In this document: piece by piece, positions 1-7,937 of the stretch | How positions within the stretch are numbered: the first letter of the stretch is position 1 | Layout of the letters: every line of letters begins with the position of its first letter | The notes under the pieces: model-generated | Told to the model about the DNA's origin: nothing | Databases searched by the model: none | The model's input: the letters and a program-made list of their open reading frames with translations, nothing else | Program-made: the position numbers and the translations under genes | Assembly: GCF_030812415.1 (NCBI RefSeq) | Contig: NZ_JAUSST010000001.1 | Location: 248,001 to 312,000 of the forward strand | Origin: Paenibacillus harenae | GTDB lineage: Bacteria; Bacillota; Bacilli; Paenibacillales; Paenibacillaceae | Length of the DNA: 64,000 nucleotides | Direction of reading: 5' to 3'

Positions 1-1178
1 CCCGCTTCGACCCGGGCCCACTCTGCTGCGTCATGCTCCGATTGCAAGCTCTGCAGCAGCTCGATCTGCTCGGCAAAGCCCGGTGTCTCAGCGTTCTGCC
101 CCAGCTGTTGCTTCGCTAAGCTATTCAATGCAAAGGCTAGAGCCAGTGCCTCCATCTTGGCATCCTCGGGCGGAAGCTCGCCTATTCTAGAAACAAGCTT
201 GCTTATTTGGTCATCCAGCTTATCCGGCTGCCCGAGAAGTATGCTTCCTGTAAGCTGCATTTGAAGCTCCTTCACGCGATGCCTGCTGGCTGTCCCGCCG
301 GACAAAAATGCAGGTTCCGAACCTTTGCGTTTCGTGGCCGAGGGTTCTTTCAAAATGAACGATTCATACAGTGAAGGCGGATCGTTCAAGCTTGTTACCG
401 GAGGGGTCAAGCTTACCGTTAGAACGATGCCGAGATAGGCTTGCACCGCATCCTTCATGAAACGGCCGAGCGTATTCGCCTTCTTGCCATCCTCTACAAT
501 GAAACAAAACCGGTCGAATTCGAGGGCAATGAACTGTCCGGATAGTTGATGCCGCTGCATCAGCTCCGTCAATATATTGAACAAGGCGAATTGCAGCAGA
601 CCCAAATCGCTCGGCCCATAATGCTTATTCACGGGAAAATAATCCTTCACTGCGATTAACACCAGCCTTTTCCCGATCACCCAAGGCCTCATCCGATGCT
701 CCTCCCCCCGAGTACCGGGAAGCCGGAGAAGCAGCGCCCGCAGCAGCGCCTCCTCTTTCATGCGAAGATCCGCTTCCCGCTCCTCCCTTTGACGCAAATC
801 GGACTCCAGACGCTCATGGGCTTTATGCAGTACCTCCATCAGCGTTCGGTCATTGCAGGGCTTCAGCAGAAAATCGATGACACCGAAGCGGATGGCCATC
901 TGCGCATATTTAAAGTCATCATATCCGGTCAAAATGATAACGCTTGTTCCCGCATGCCTGTTATAAATGTGCTCCGCCAGCTCAATGCCTTCCATTCCCG
1001 GCATTCGAATATCCGTCAGCACCAGGTTCGGCCGTAACGCTTCAATCAGCTCAAGCGCCTCATGTCCGTTCTCAGCCTCTCCAACCACCGTCCAGCCTAA
1101 GGAATGATCCTCAATCATCTTGCGGAGCCCTTTTCTGAATAACGCTTGATCCTCTACAAGCAGCAGTTTTCCGTTCAT
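1..1178 (-). CDS. YesN-type response regulator, C-terminus cut by window edge
   Basis: The frame is open from an ATG at 1178 down to base 1, giving about 392 visible residues. It begins MNGKLLLVEDQALFRKGLRK, a CheY-like receiver with acidic pocket E9-D10 and phospho-acceptor D56 in LVLTDIRMPGMEG. A long middle region follows. Regulators of this type end in an AraC-type HTH pair, which must lie beyond the edge, so the DNA-binding part is not seen. The start forms an ATGA overlap with the stop of the upstream kinase gene, which implies translational coupling. The partner is the YesM-type kinase at 1175-2950. Its target is unknown because no transporter gene is visible on this side. Confidence 0.9.
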   Translation of the reverse strand, partial: MNGKLLLVEDQALFRKGLRKMIEDHSLGWTVVGEAENGHEALELIEALRPNLVLTDIRMPGMEGIELAEHIYNRHAGTSVIILTGYDDFKYAQMAIRFGVIDFLLKPCNDRTLMEVLHKAHERLESDLRQREEREADLRMKEEALLRALLLRLPGTRGEEHRMRPWVIGKRLVLIAVKDYFPVNKHYGPSDLGLLQFALFNILTELMQRHQLSGQFIALEFDRFCFIVEDGKKANTLGRFMKDAVQAYLGIVLTVSLTPPVTSLNDPPSLYESFILKEPSATKRKGSEPAFLSGGTASRHRVKELQMQLTGSILLGQPDKLDDQISKLVSRIGELPPEDAKMEALALAFALNSLAKQQLGQNAETPGFAEQIELLQSLQSEHDAAEWARVEA

Positions 1179-2950
1179 TGCGATTCATCACCTCTCAGGG
1201 GCAAATATAAATGCACCGTTGTTCCTTGATCGGGGCTGCTTGCAATCTCCAACCGATATGGAAGCCCGTATACCAAATTAATGCGGCGCAAGACGCTTTG
1301 TACGCCAAGAGAATCCCGTTCCCCTGTAAAGTCGGGAGCGCAAATTCCTTCTACCTGCTCCTTGCTCATGCCGCAGCCGTTATCCTCAATTTCGATTTTC
1401 AAAAACTCGTCGATCCGGTAAGCCCGAATCTCCAGCACCTTGGATGAAGTCAGCTCCTTGAAGGCATGGACGAACGCATTCTCCACTAGCGGTTGAAGCA
1501 GCAGACGTTGAATTTCACAGTCGTATACATCCTCATCCGCGCGAATGCGGGCATCGAAACTATTTTCCAGAAAGGCCGCTTGTATACGCAAATAGTTTTC
1601 AACCTGCTCCAGTTCCTCGCGAAGCGTTGTTCTTTTTTTAACCCGTTCCAAGGAATACTTGAGCAGCTTCGACAATGAAAACACCAGATTGGCGGAATCC
1701 GGATCGTTCTGTAAGTACAGCTTCCAATAGAGTCCGTTCAAGGTGTTATACAGAAAATGAGGGTTTAACTGCGCCTGCAGCGCCTTCAGCTCCGCTTCCC
1801 TTTCGCTGATCTGGCTCACGTATACCTTTTGAATCATGTCTTGGACGCTGGATGCCATGGCGTTAAAGCTTTCTCCCAAAAAACCAAGCTCATCGTTTGT
1901 GCGGGACCGGATCCGAATTTCGAATTTCCCTTCCCTCATCATGTGCATCGCCCGTACCAGTTCCTTAAGAGGCGACAGCAAACGGCCGCTCAATAAAACA
2001 ATGAGCAGGCTGCTTAAGCCAATACTGAGGAGCCCTAGCCATAAGCTGGTATTTAAAATCAATTGGCTTTCCCGAAAAATATGCGACAGCGAAACCCGGC
2101 TGATCAACGTAAACAATATTTCTTTCGAATAGACGGATGCATAAAAATAGGTAGTATCTCCCTGATCTTTAATCTTGCTGCTATTCGCGCCGGTTAAAAA
2201 CCGCTCGAGTCCCTTGGAATCCTCCTCGGGCCCATCGGTATATAGGAGCTTGGCCTGCTGATCGTATAGATAGACGCGTCCATCGTCACCGCTTCCGATT
2301 TCCCGGAACGAACGGGTCAAGAACTGTTCATCTATGACCATGACGAGCATTCCGTAGTTCCCGCCTTGGCCGGCCTTCATCCAGCGCGACGCGATAATGA
2401 CGTCCCGGTATCCGCTTTTCTCTATTTGACTGGGGATAGATCTCCGCATCCATACCAAATCCCCTTTGGAAGAAGCCAAGGCGCCGTACACATCATTAAA
2501 GGCGGTTTGGCTGAGCGGCTCGACCGTTTCTTTCATAAGACTGTAATAATAGTTCGTACCGGTTAAATCGTATAAATAAAGCGAGAGCAGCTGCGGAGCA
2601 TCAAACTTGACCTGCCGGAGCTGTTCCGCGATTTGCTCCTGCTCAAAGTGGCGATCCGCGAACGACAGCTCCTCACTGAGGGCGGACAGTCTCGTAATCC
2701 TTTTCTCAATCGTCGGATTAAACACAATGTAGTTCGAAATACGGTACATCTCCTGAATTCGAAGCTCCAGCTGCATCATGGCCTGCTCGCTGGCCTTAAT
2801 GTACTGTCCCGTTACTTCCTTCTCAAACAACCGAAGGTGGGTTTGATAGGAGATGAGTCCGGTCAAGTTTACCGTAAAGAAAATGATGGCTGAAATCCCG
2901 ATCAGCAGCTTGCTTTTGAAACTAACCTTCTTCCGCCAGCTGATCCACAT
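1175..2950 (-). CDS. YesM-type sensor histidine kinase
   Basis: A membrane sensor kinase of about 591 residues. There is an N-terminal membrane segment, an extracytoplasmic Cache-like region, a second membrane segment near residues 295-325, and a HAMP linker. The His_kinase domain follows with NPHFLYNTLN (histidine near residue 397), then a HATPase with NAFVHAF, DNGCGMS and GTTVHLYLP. I chose the ATG at 2950 (MWISWRKK) because AAAGGGGA lies 7-8 nt upstream. The frame could extend to a TTG at 2980, but no ribosome site precedes that. It overlaps the response-regulator gene by 4 nt. Such pairs usually detect carbohydrates or binding proteins outside the cell and control a nearby sugar transporter. 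The ligand is unknown. Confidence 0.9.
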   Translation of the reverse strand: MWISWRKKVSFKSKLLIGISAIIFFTVNLTGLISYQTHLRLFEKEVTGQYIKASEQAMMQLELRIQEMYRISNYIVFNPTIEKRITRLSALSEELSFADRHFEQEQIAEQLRQVKFDAPQLLSLYLYDLTGTNYYYSLMKETVEPLSQTAFNDVYGALASSKGDLVWMRRSIPSQIEKSGYRDVIIASRWMKAGQGGNYGMLVMVIDEQFLTRSFREIGSGDDGRVYLYDQQAKLLYTDGPEEDSKGLERFLTGANSSKIKDQGDTTYFYASVYSKEILFTLISRVSLSHIFRESQLILNTSLWLGLLSIGLSSLLIVLLSGRLLSPLKELVRAMHMMREGKFEIRIRSRTNDELGFLGESFNAMASSVQDMIQKVYVSQISEREAELKALQAQLNPHFLYNTLNGLYWKLYLQNDPDSANLVFSLSKLLKYSLERVKKRTTLREELEQVENYLRIQAAFLENSFDARIRADEDVYDCEIQRLLLQPLVENAFVHAFKELTSSKVLEIRAYRIDEFLKIEIEDNGCGMSKEQVEGICAPDFTGERDSLGVQSVLRRINLVYGLPYRLEIASSPDQGTTVHLYLPLRGDESQ

Positions 2951-3264
2951 GAAGGCAGTCCCCTTTTCTAACAAGTCCAATCATATTCTTATATTCATGA
3001 ATCCATTTTCGTATCACAACGATCAGCAGAATAAACAAACGCTTATTCCCGTTGCCCGCCAATCCTTTTGGCAGCAATAGTCCTATTCCGGAAGAAAGAC
3101 TAAATCATAAGGATGGAGATACCGCATGTATATCGATTCGATTTCTACGAATCGTTTTACGGATTTTCGCCAGTGACAAAAAAAGGGCAGAGACCGTAAA
3201 GTCCCTGCCCTTCTTTCAATGCCGTGCCCGTGCCGTTCGAATGCGCAATATCATATTTATAAAT
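2951..3264. other. Intergenic stretch, no gene seen
   Basis: No ORF here has a plausible start and composition. The stretch holds the upstream region of the kinase operon (no convincing promoter found) and the terminator at 3177-3212 downstream of the broken GNAT gene. Confidence 0.5.
3177..3212 (-). terminator. Rho-independent terminator after GNAT pseudogene
   Basis: Read on the minus strand, an AAGGGCAG/CTGCCCTT stem (3183-3190 with 3205-3212) is followed directly by a run of T. Confidence 0.7.
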
Positions 3265-3769
3265 TCAAAAATGATAGGTCATTAGATTTTCATCGAGGTA
3301 TTTTCCATCATATTTCATCGCGTTCTTTTCTACCCCATACGACCTAAATCCGCACGATTCATAAAGACTTTTTGCTGCTGCATTATTCGTAATTACACCG
3401 AGATTTACTTGGGACAGACCATCTAGCTTAGAGGCTCGAAGCAAGGTTTCTTCCAACAATTTACGCCCTATCCCCTGTCCTCTAAACTCCTGTGCAACAT
3501 AGGTGCCCCATATGGTTCCTTTATGATTTAATTTCTTTTTATGTTCTCTAACAAAACCGATCCATACCGACAATAACATCTTCATGAAATGCACCTAAAA
3601 TAAAATGATCTTCTGTAACTTGAATCCGAGTCCTTACTGAATCCAGAGTCAGATTGGCAGAATCCTCATAATTTGCTGAAAAAGCTTCCGGGTTGTTTTT
3701 TAGGGCGTTCAACCGTAAATCCCAATATGATACCGCATCATTAGGGGTAATTGCTCTTATCGCAACCAT
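3265..3769 (-). pseudogene. GNAT N-acetyltransferase broken by a frameshift
   Basis: Two overlapping minus-strand frames together make one complete GNAT protein. The first, from an ATG at 3769 (GGAGGG 7 nt upstream), reads MVAIRAITPNDAVSYWDLRL and continues to FHEDVIVG before hitting a stop. The second continues with GFVREHKKKLNHKG, then the acetyl-CoA loop QEFRGQGIGRKLLEE and NNAAAKSLYESCGFRSYG. The switch falls near 3550, where one extra base in GTCGGTATGGATCGGTTTT separates VGM from GFV. GNAT enzymes move acetyl groups from acetyl-CoA to amines; the substrate is unknown. This could be a real inactivating indel or a base-calling error, since everything else in the fold looks intact. Confidence 0.8.
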
Positions 3770-3845
3770 TTCTGTCCCTCCAACTTCCTGTTTCCATAAT
3801 TGCCTCCGCCATATAGGCATTGCCTTAAGATGACGTATGGAATAT

Positions 3846-3973
3846 CTAATTCTCTCTCCATGACGGATACGATACGGTTGATTTTTGAAACCGGGAAATT
3901 TCGAACACAGGGTCGTCGATTACGCCTTTAGGGTCGATAACGATAGACTCCCCGTCATGACCGAGCAGTAGGG
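3846..3973 (-). pseudogene. Remnant of an aminoglycoside phosphotransferase-like kinase
   Basis: The minus strand encodes LLLGHDGESIVIDPKGVI followed by DDPVFEISRF. This strongly resembles the segment just after the catalytic HGDLHHxN loop of StrB/hydroxyurea-type antibiotic kinases, which carries the metal-binding IDPKG motif. Nothing recognisable of the kinase remains before or after it. The upstream part of the same open frame is the repeat element at 3974-4050, so the apparent 67-residue ORF is a chance fusion of repeat and gene fragment. The family assignment is from memory of the motif. I infer a dead fragment. Confidence 0.5.
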
Positions 3974-4050
3974 GAAAGTTACTGCAAAAATCCATTATAG
4001 CTGCTAGTTGGGCCTTCAAGAGGCGTTCTATCCTGCAGAAATCCAACATA
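3974..4050 (-). repeat. 51-nt-period intergenic repeat, copy A
   Basis: On the minus strand a unit starts at 4050 with TATGTTGGATTTCTGCAG, and the next starts exactly 51 nt later at 3999 with TATAATGGATTTTTGCAG, then TAACTTTCC. The same layout (a TATGnTGGATnTCTGCA core recurring every 51 nt) is found at 49554-49738. The segment GTTACTGCnAAnATCCATTA through TTCTATCCTGCAGAAATCCA is nearly identical at the two loci. Confidence 0.7.
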
Positions 4051-4083
4051 GCATTCTTATCAGCTAACTAACGACTGTACTCC

Positions 4084-4506
4084 TCATGCTTCTGGATAGG
4101 TTTCTTTAAGAAAGTCTACAGATTGTTTGATCAACGCTTTCAGCACTTCAACATCGATATCTGCAACTTTATTAACGTACACGCACGCTTTTCCCGCCGT
4201 ATGTTTTCCCAATTGGCTTAGTAAATCCTCTCGTCTATCGTGTCCCGTTGCGAAATACAAGCTGATTTTCGCTTTTCGGGGAGAAAAACCCGTGAGCGGC
4301 GCATCACCTTCGTGGCCCGATTCATATTTATAATGATAGGTCCCGAATCCAATGATGCTTGGCCCCCACATCTTCGCTTCATAACCAGTCGTTTCCTCAA
4401 AAATATCGAGCAAGCGGTAAGCATCTTCACGTTTCTTCGCGTTTTCTACATTTTCAATAAACTCGATGACGCTGCTGTCGGTTTCTTTCGTTTTTTGTTC
4501 GTACAT
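4084..4506 (-). CDS. DUF1801 (YdhG-like) domain protein
   Basis: A complete 140-residue cytosolic protein with the DUF1801 signature: YRLLDIFEETTGYEAKMWGPSIIGFG, then a Tyr-rich strand, a GFSPRKAKISLYF segment and GKACVYVNKVADID. Related small proteins (YdhG/YyaL-like, linked to frataxin-like folds) have no settled function; iron handling has been proposed for some. The ATG at 4506 follows AAGGGGTGA at 7 nt. It stands alone between the decayed patch and the sugar-transport operon. Confidence 0.8.
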   Translation of the reverse strand: MYEQKTKETDSSVIEFIENVENAKKREDAYRLLDIFEETTGYEAKMWGPSIIGFGTYHYKYESGHEGDAPLTGFSPRKAKISLYFATGHDRREDLLSQLGKHTAGKACVYVNKVADIDVEVLKALIKQSVDFLKETYPEA

Positions 4507-4618
4507 CTACCATTCACCCCTTAGAATTGTGCGGTTACAATCATTATCTAATTGTTCGAAACAGATGTCCATACGATAGCATCGTCTTATGCCTTCTTCC
4601 AAGTTTATGCGTAAGCAC

Positions 4619-4647
4619 AAAAAAAGGCGGCGAATGATCGCCGCCTT
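4619..4647 (-). terminator. Terminator of the MalFG-type sugar operon
   Basis: On the minus strand a 10-bp stem AAGGCGGCGA/TCGCCGCCTT (4624-4633 with 4638-4647) with a 4-nt loop is followed by T6-7. It lies just past the stop of the last permease gene. Confidence 0.85.
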
Positions 4648-4661
4648 CCTTACTATTTAGC

Positions 4662-5534
4662 TTAACCTTTCACTGCGCCGTCCATCAAGCCGCCGATCAG
4701 TTGTTTCTGGAATAAGAGGACAATGATCAACAGCGGGATGATGCTGATGACCGAGCCCGCCATAATAAGCTCGTATGGCGTTCTCGCGCCGGACTCCAGC
4801 GTCCGGATGGCAAGTGAAATCGTTTGTTCGCCAGGCGAACGCAGGACGATTAGCGGCCATAGGAAATTGTTCCATTGGTTGACGAACGTGATGATGCCAA
4901 GACTGGCGAGCGCCGGTCTAAGGTTAGGCAGCACGATCGAGGTGAAAATCCTAAACTCCGAGCAGCCGTCGATACGGGAAGCTTCTAGCATTTCCGTATG
5001 AATGCCTGCACTGTATTGACGCATGAAGAAGATACCGAACGCGCTGGCCACATTGGCTACGATAACGCCCCACGGATTGTCGATTAAACCGAAAGCGCGA
5101 TAGATTTCGAACATCGGTATAATCGTCGTCTCCGACGGGACCATCATGGAAGCAAGCACGATGCCGAACAAAATGCTTTGAAACTTGAACGTATATTTCG
5201 CAAACGCATATCCGGCCAGCGTACAGAAAAACAAAGCTAGCGCGGTATGCAGGATAGCGATAAAGAAGCTGTTGTAGAGAACCGTATCGAACGCCCGCTC
5301 TGTGAACAGCTGCGTGAAGTTGTCCCATTGCGGATCGGTCGGAATCCACATCGGCGGATTCAGGAAGACGTCCCTCCGCTCCTTGAGCGAGGAACTGATC
5401 ATCCATAGCAAAGGGAACAAAGAAGCGAACGTCAAGACGATCAGAAATAAGTAAGCAAGCCCTTTGTTGAACAAATCGCGAGGTTTCGGCGATTTCTTGG
5501 GCGATGTTGTCGCAGTTATCGTTGCGGAAGACAA
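4662..5534 (-). CDS. Carbohydrate ABC transporter permease, MalG-type
   Basis: A 290-residue inner-membrane permease with six predicted helices. The EAA loop is recognisable as EASRIDGCSEFRIFTSIVLPNLRPAL, which docks the shared ATPase. The N-terminus has the cytosolic leader and first helix usual for MalG relatives. The TTG start at 5534 is supported by GGAGGGG 6 nt upstream. It lies 20 nt after the MalF-type gene. No ATPase gene is present in the operon. That is common in Firmicutes, where an MsmX-type ATPase encoded elsewhere energises several sugar systems. Confidence 0.92.
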   Translation of the reverse strand: MSSATITATTSPKKSPKPRDLFNKGLAYLFLIVLTFASLFPLLWMISSSLKERRDVFLNPPMWIPTDPQWDNFTQLFTERAFDTVLYNSFFIAILHTALALFFCTLAGYAFAKYTFKFQSILFGIVLASMMVPSETTIIPMFEIYRAFGLIDNPWGVIVANVASAFGIFFMRQYSAGIHTEMLEASRIDGCSEFRIFTSIVLPNLRPALASLGIITFVNQWNNFLWPLIVLRSPGEQTISLAIRTLESGARTPYELIMAGSVISIIPLLIIVLLFQKQLIGGLMDGAVKG

Positions 5535-5554
5535 GGGAATCCCCTCCAGAAGTC

Positions 5555-6439
5555 TTAATCGTTATCTCTCGTTACGCGCATTTGAATGAACGTGAAAATC
5601 ATCATCAGGAAGAAGAACATAATCGCGATCGCGGACGCGTATCCGAAGTTCAAGTTCGTGAAGCTTTCTTGATAAATGAGCAGTACTGGCGTCGTCGTCG
5701 AATTAAGCGGTCCGCCCTTGGTCAATACGAGAGGTTCCGTGAATAAGCCGAACGAACCGAGCGTGGATAAAATAACGCAAAATACGAGAATCTTCTTAAG
5801 CAGCGGCAGCGTGATCCGAATCAATACTTGGAATGGAGTTGCGCCGTCGACGTAAGCCGATTCATAAATATCCTTCGGTATGTTTTGCAAACCCGCCAAG
5901 ATGAGAATCATGTTATACCCCAGCCAGCGGTAGAACACCATTGCGGCAACCGATACCCGTGCCCAAAAAGGCGAATCCAACCACAGGATCGACGCGTCGA
6001 TAAGCCCCAATTGTTTCAAAATAACGTTGATGAGGCCATTGTCGCCGTTAAGCATAATCGAAAACACGAAAGCGACGGCAACGACCGCCATAATGTTCGG
6101 GGTGAACAGCGACATCCGGAAGAATCCCTTCCCCTTCACCCCATTCGAATTAAGCAGCACAGCAACGAGCGTTGCCAGCAGCAGCAAAAGCGGAACGTAC
6201 ATAACCATAATGATTAGTCCATTGCCGATCGAGAGCCAGAACACCTCATCGTGCAGGACGCGCGAGAAGTTGTCCAAGCCGACGTAGGTTTTGGTCTTCC
6301 CTCCGTTCCACTCCACCAAGCTTAGGTAGAAGGAGTACAGAAACGGATAAAACAGGAACACTGAAAACAGGATAAAAAATGGCGATATAAACAAGTAAGG
6401 CGCGGATTTCTGCTGCCATCTCCACCATTTGGAAGCCAT
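5555..6439 (-). CDS. Carbohydrate ABC transporter permease, MalF-type
   Basis: About 294 residues with a helix at the N-terminus (APYLFISPFFILFSVFLFYPF), further helices, and the EAA loop ESAYVDGATPFQVLIRITLPLL. I prefer the ATG at 6439 (MASKWWRW) because GGAGG lies 11 nt upstream. The frame also has an ATG at 6457 with no clear ribosome site. It pairs with the MalG-type permease downstream and follows the binding lipoprotein gene after a stem-loop at 6462-6484. Confidence 0.92.
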   Translation of the reverse strand: MASKWWRWQQKSAPYLFISPFFILFSVFLFYPFLYSFYLSLVEWNGGKTKTYVGLDNFSRVLHDEVFWLSIGNGLIIMVMYVPLLLLLATLVAVLLNSNGVKGKGFFRMSLFTPNIMAVVAVAFVFSIMLNGDNGLINVILKQLGLIDASILWLDSPFWARVSVAAMVFYRWLGYNMILILAGLQNIPKDIYESAYVDGATPFQVLIRITLPLLKKILVFCVILSTLGSFGLFTEPLVLTKGGPLNSTTTPVLLIYQESFTNLNFGYASAIAIMFFFLMMIFTFIQMRVTRDND

Positions 6440-6461
6440 TATTGCCTCATCCTCCATAAAT

Positions 6462-6484
6462 CAAGGGCCCGGCGAGGGCCCTTG
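6462..6484 (-). promoter_or_regulatory. Intercistronic stem-loop between binding protein and permease
   Basis: A perfect 9-bp stem CAAGGGCCC/GGGCCCTTG with a 5-nt loop and no T-run. Such structures after binding-protein genes usually stabilise the upstream mRNA or partly terminate, giving more binding protein than permease. Confidence 0.65.
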
Positions 6485-6495
6485 CGTTTGATTTG

Positions 6496-7818
6496 CTATT
6501 TACGGCTTGTGCGGGAGCGGAGCTCGTCCGCCGTCTTCTTGAGCGTATCGGCAACCGATGCGTTGTTCAGAAATATTTCCGCAAAAGCATTTTTCGTCAA
6601 TTGATTCGCAACGGGGAAGTCAACCGTATACGATTGCGGCGCGATTTGCTCGAGCGCTTGCGTATACACTTTTCTTACCGGCTGACCCCCAAAGTATTCG
6701 ACCGGCTCTGAGAACACAGCGTCCTCGTAAGTCGTCGTCAGCGATGGCAAGGAACCCGCGTCCTTCATCATTTTCACTTGCGACTCTTCATTGCCGAGCA
6801 TGAACTCGATGAACTTCCAAGCTTCCTCCGGATGCTTCGAGTTCGCGTTGATCGCAAGGTTCGAGCCGCCGTCGTTCGCGCTTGCGTAAGGGTCCTCAAC
6901 CGACCATTTCGGCATCGGAGCAACGCCCCATTTGCCGGCGCTATCCGGATCGATCATATTTTCAAGCAAGCCTTCGTACCAAGCGGCGCCTACGATCGTC
7001 GCCACTTTGCCGTCCGCGAACGCGTTCAGCCAGCTTTCCGAGAAGGCTTCGGCGTCGTTCACGATACCGTCTTTCACCATGCTTGCGTAGAATTCAGCCG
7101 TTTCGACGACTTTAGGGTCATCCAAAGATACGTTGCCGTCTTTGTCAAAGTACCAAAGGCCGCGCTGCCACATCATCGTTTCGAAGAAACGGTTGTTCGA
7201 ACGCGTCTTCGAGTCCTGGAACATCGAGTTGCCCGTTTTCTCTTTGATGATGTTGCCGACTTCCTTGTAATCCTCGAACGTCTTGATGCGATCGGCAACC
7301 GCTTCAGGGTCCGATGGCAATCCGGCTGCTTCGAAAATGTCTTTGCGGTAGTACATAACGACGGGACCGCTGTCCCAAGGCATTGCATACACTTTACCGT
7401 CTTTTGTCGCGTCTTCCCATTTGAACGGAACGATCTTGTCTTTGTACGGCGCCACTTTGTCGCTCAGGTCGTACAAGGAATCGATGTTGACCATTTGGGC
7501 CAGGTTGCTTGATTCAACCGCGATAATATCAGGCACTTTGTCTCCAGTGTTCGCCGCGATCAAGTATTTTTGATAAAGGTCCGTTTGACCCATCAATTGA
7601 TATTCGATTTCGATGTTCGGATTTTCCGCTTTGAAAGCATCCATGTTGAGATCAAGCCCGATTTGCGCCGAATCCCAAATCCATACAACCAGCTTAACCT
7701 TCTCATCTTTGCTTTCCCCGCTTCCGCCGTTGTTGTTACTGCTGCCGGAGGAGCAAGCGCTCAGCAGCAAAATAACGGCCATCAGCAGAAATAAGGACGA
7801 TTTCCATCTCTGTTTCAT
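6496..7818 (-). CDS. Extracellular sugar-binding lipoprotein (ABC family 1)
   Basis: About 440 residues from the ATG at 7818. The signal peptide ends in lipobox LLSAC (Cys22), so it should be tethered outside the membrane. The rest matches SBP family 1, with an early MDAFKAENPNIEIEYQLM stretch, DIIAVESSNLAQM, a YAMPWDSGPVVMYYRKDIF hinge region and a late NSKHPEEAWKFIEFML helix. Upstream AAAGGAGGG lies about 11 nt from the start. The frame runs 63 nt further upstream, but that stretch does not look coding. It feeds the two permeases downstream and is probably under control of the kinase/regulator pair just upstream. Confidence 0.92.
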   Translation of the reverse strand: MKQRWKSSLFLLMAVILLLSACSSGSSNNNGGSGESKDEKVKLVVWIWDSAQIGLDLNMDAFKAENPNIEIEYQLMGQTDLYQKYLIAANTGDKVPDIIAVESSNLAQMVNIDSLYDLSDKVAPYKDKIVPFKWEDATKDGKVYAMPWDSGPVVMYYRKDIFEAAGLPSDPEAVADRIKTFEDYKEVGNIIKEKTGNSMFQDSKTRSNNRFFETMMWQRGLWYFDKDGNVSLDDPKVVETAEFYASMVKDGIVNDAEAFSESWLNAFADGKVATIVGAAWYEGLLENMIDPDSAGKWGVAPMPKWSVEDPYASANDGGSNLAINANSKHPEEAWKFIEFMLGNEESQVKMMKDAGSLPSLTTTYEDAVFSEPVEYFGGQPVRKVYTQALEQIAPQSYTVDFPVANQLTKNAFAEIFLNNASVADTLKKTADELRSRTSRK

Positions 7819-7937
7819 ACTTCTGTATACCCTCCTTTTAATGTGTGCATGATCAGCATATCGGTTGAAAGCCGGGCGCAAAACGGAAATCGGTTAGGCC
7901 ATCGTCGTTAATTTGTTCGGAGGATGCCGCAAGGTAG

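Noticed and set aside
3846-4049. 67-residue gene
   Set aside because: Its first third is the 51-nt repeat and the rest a kinase fragment. There is no ribosome site, so it is not a real gene.
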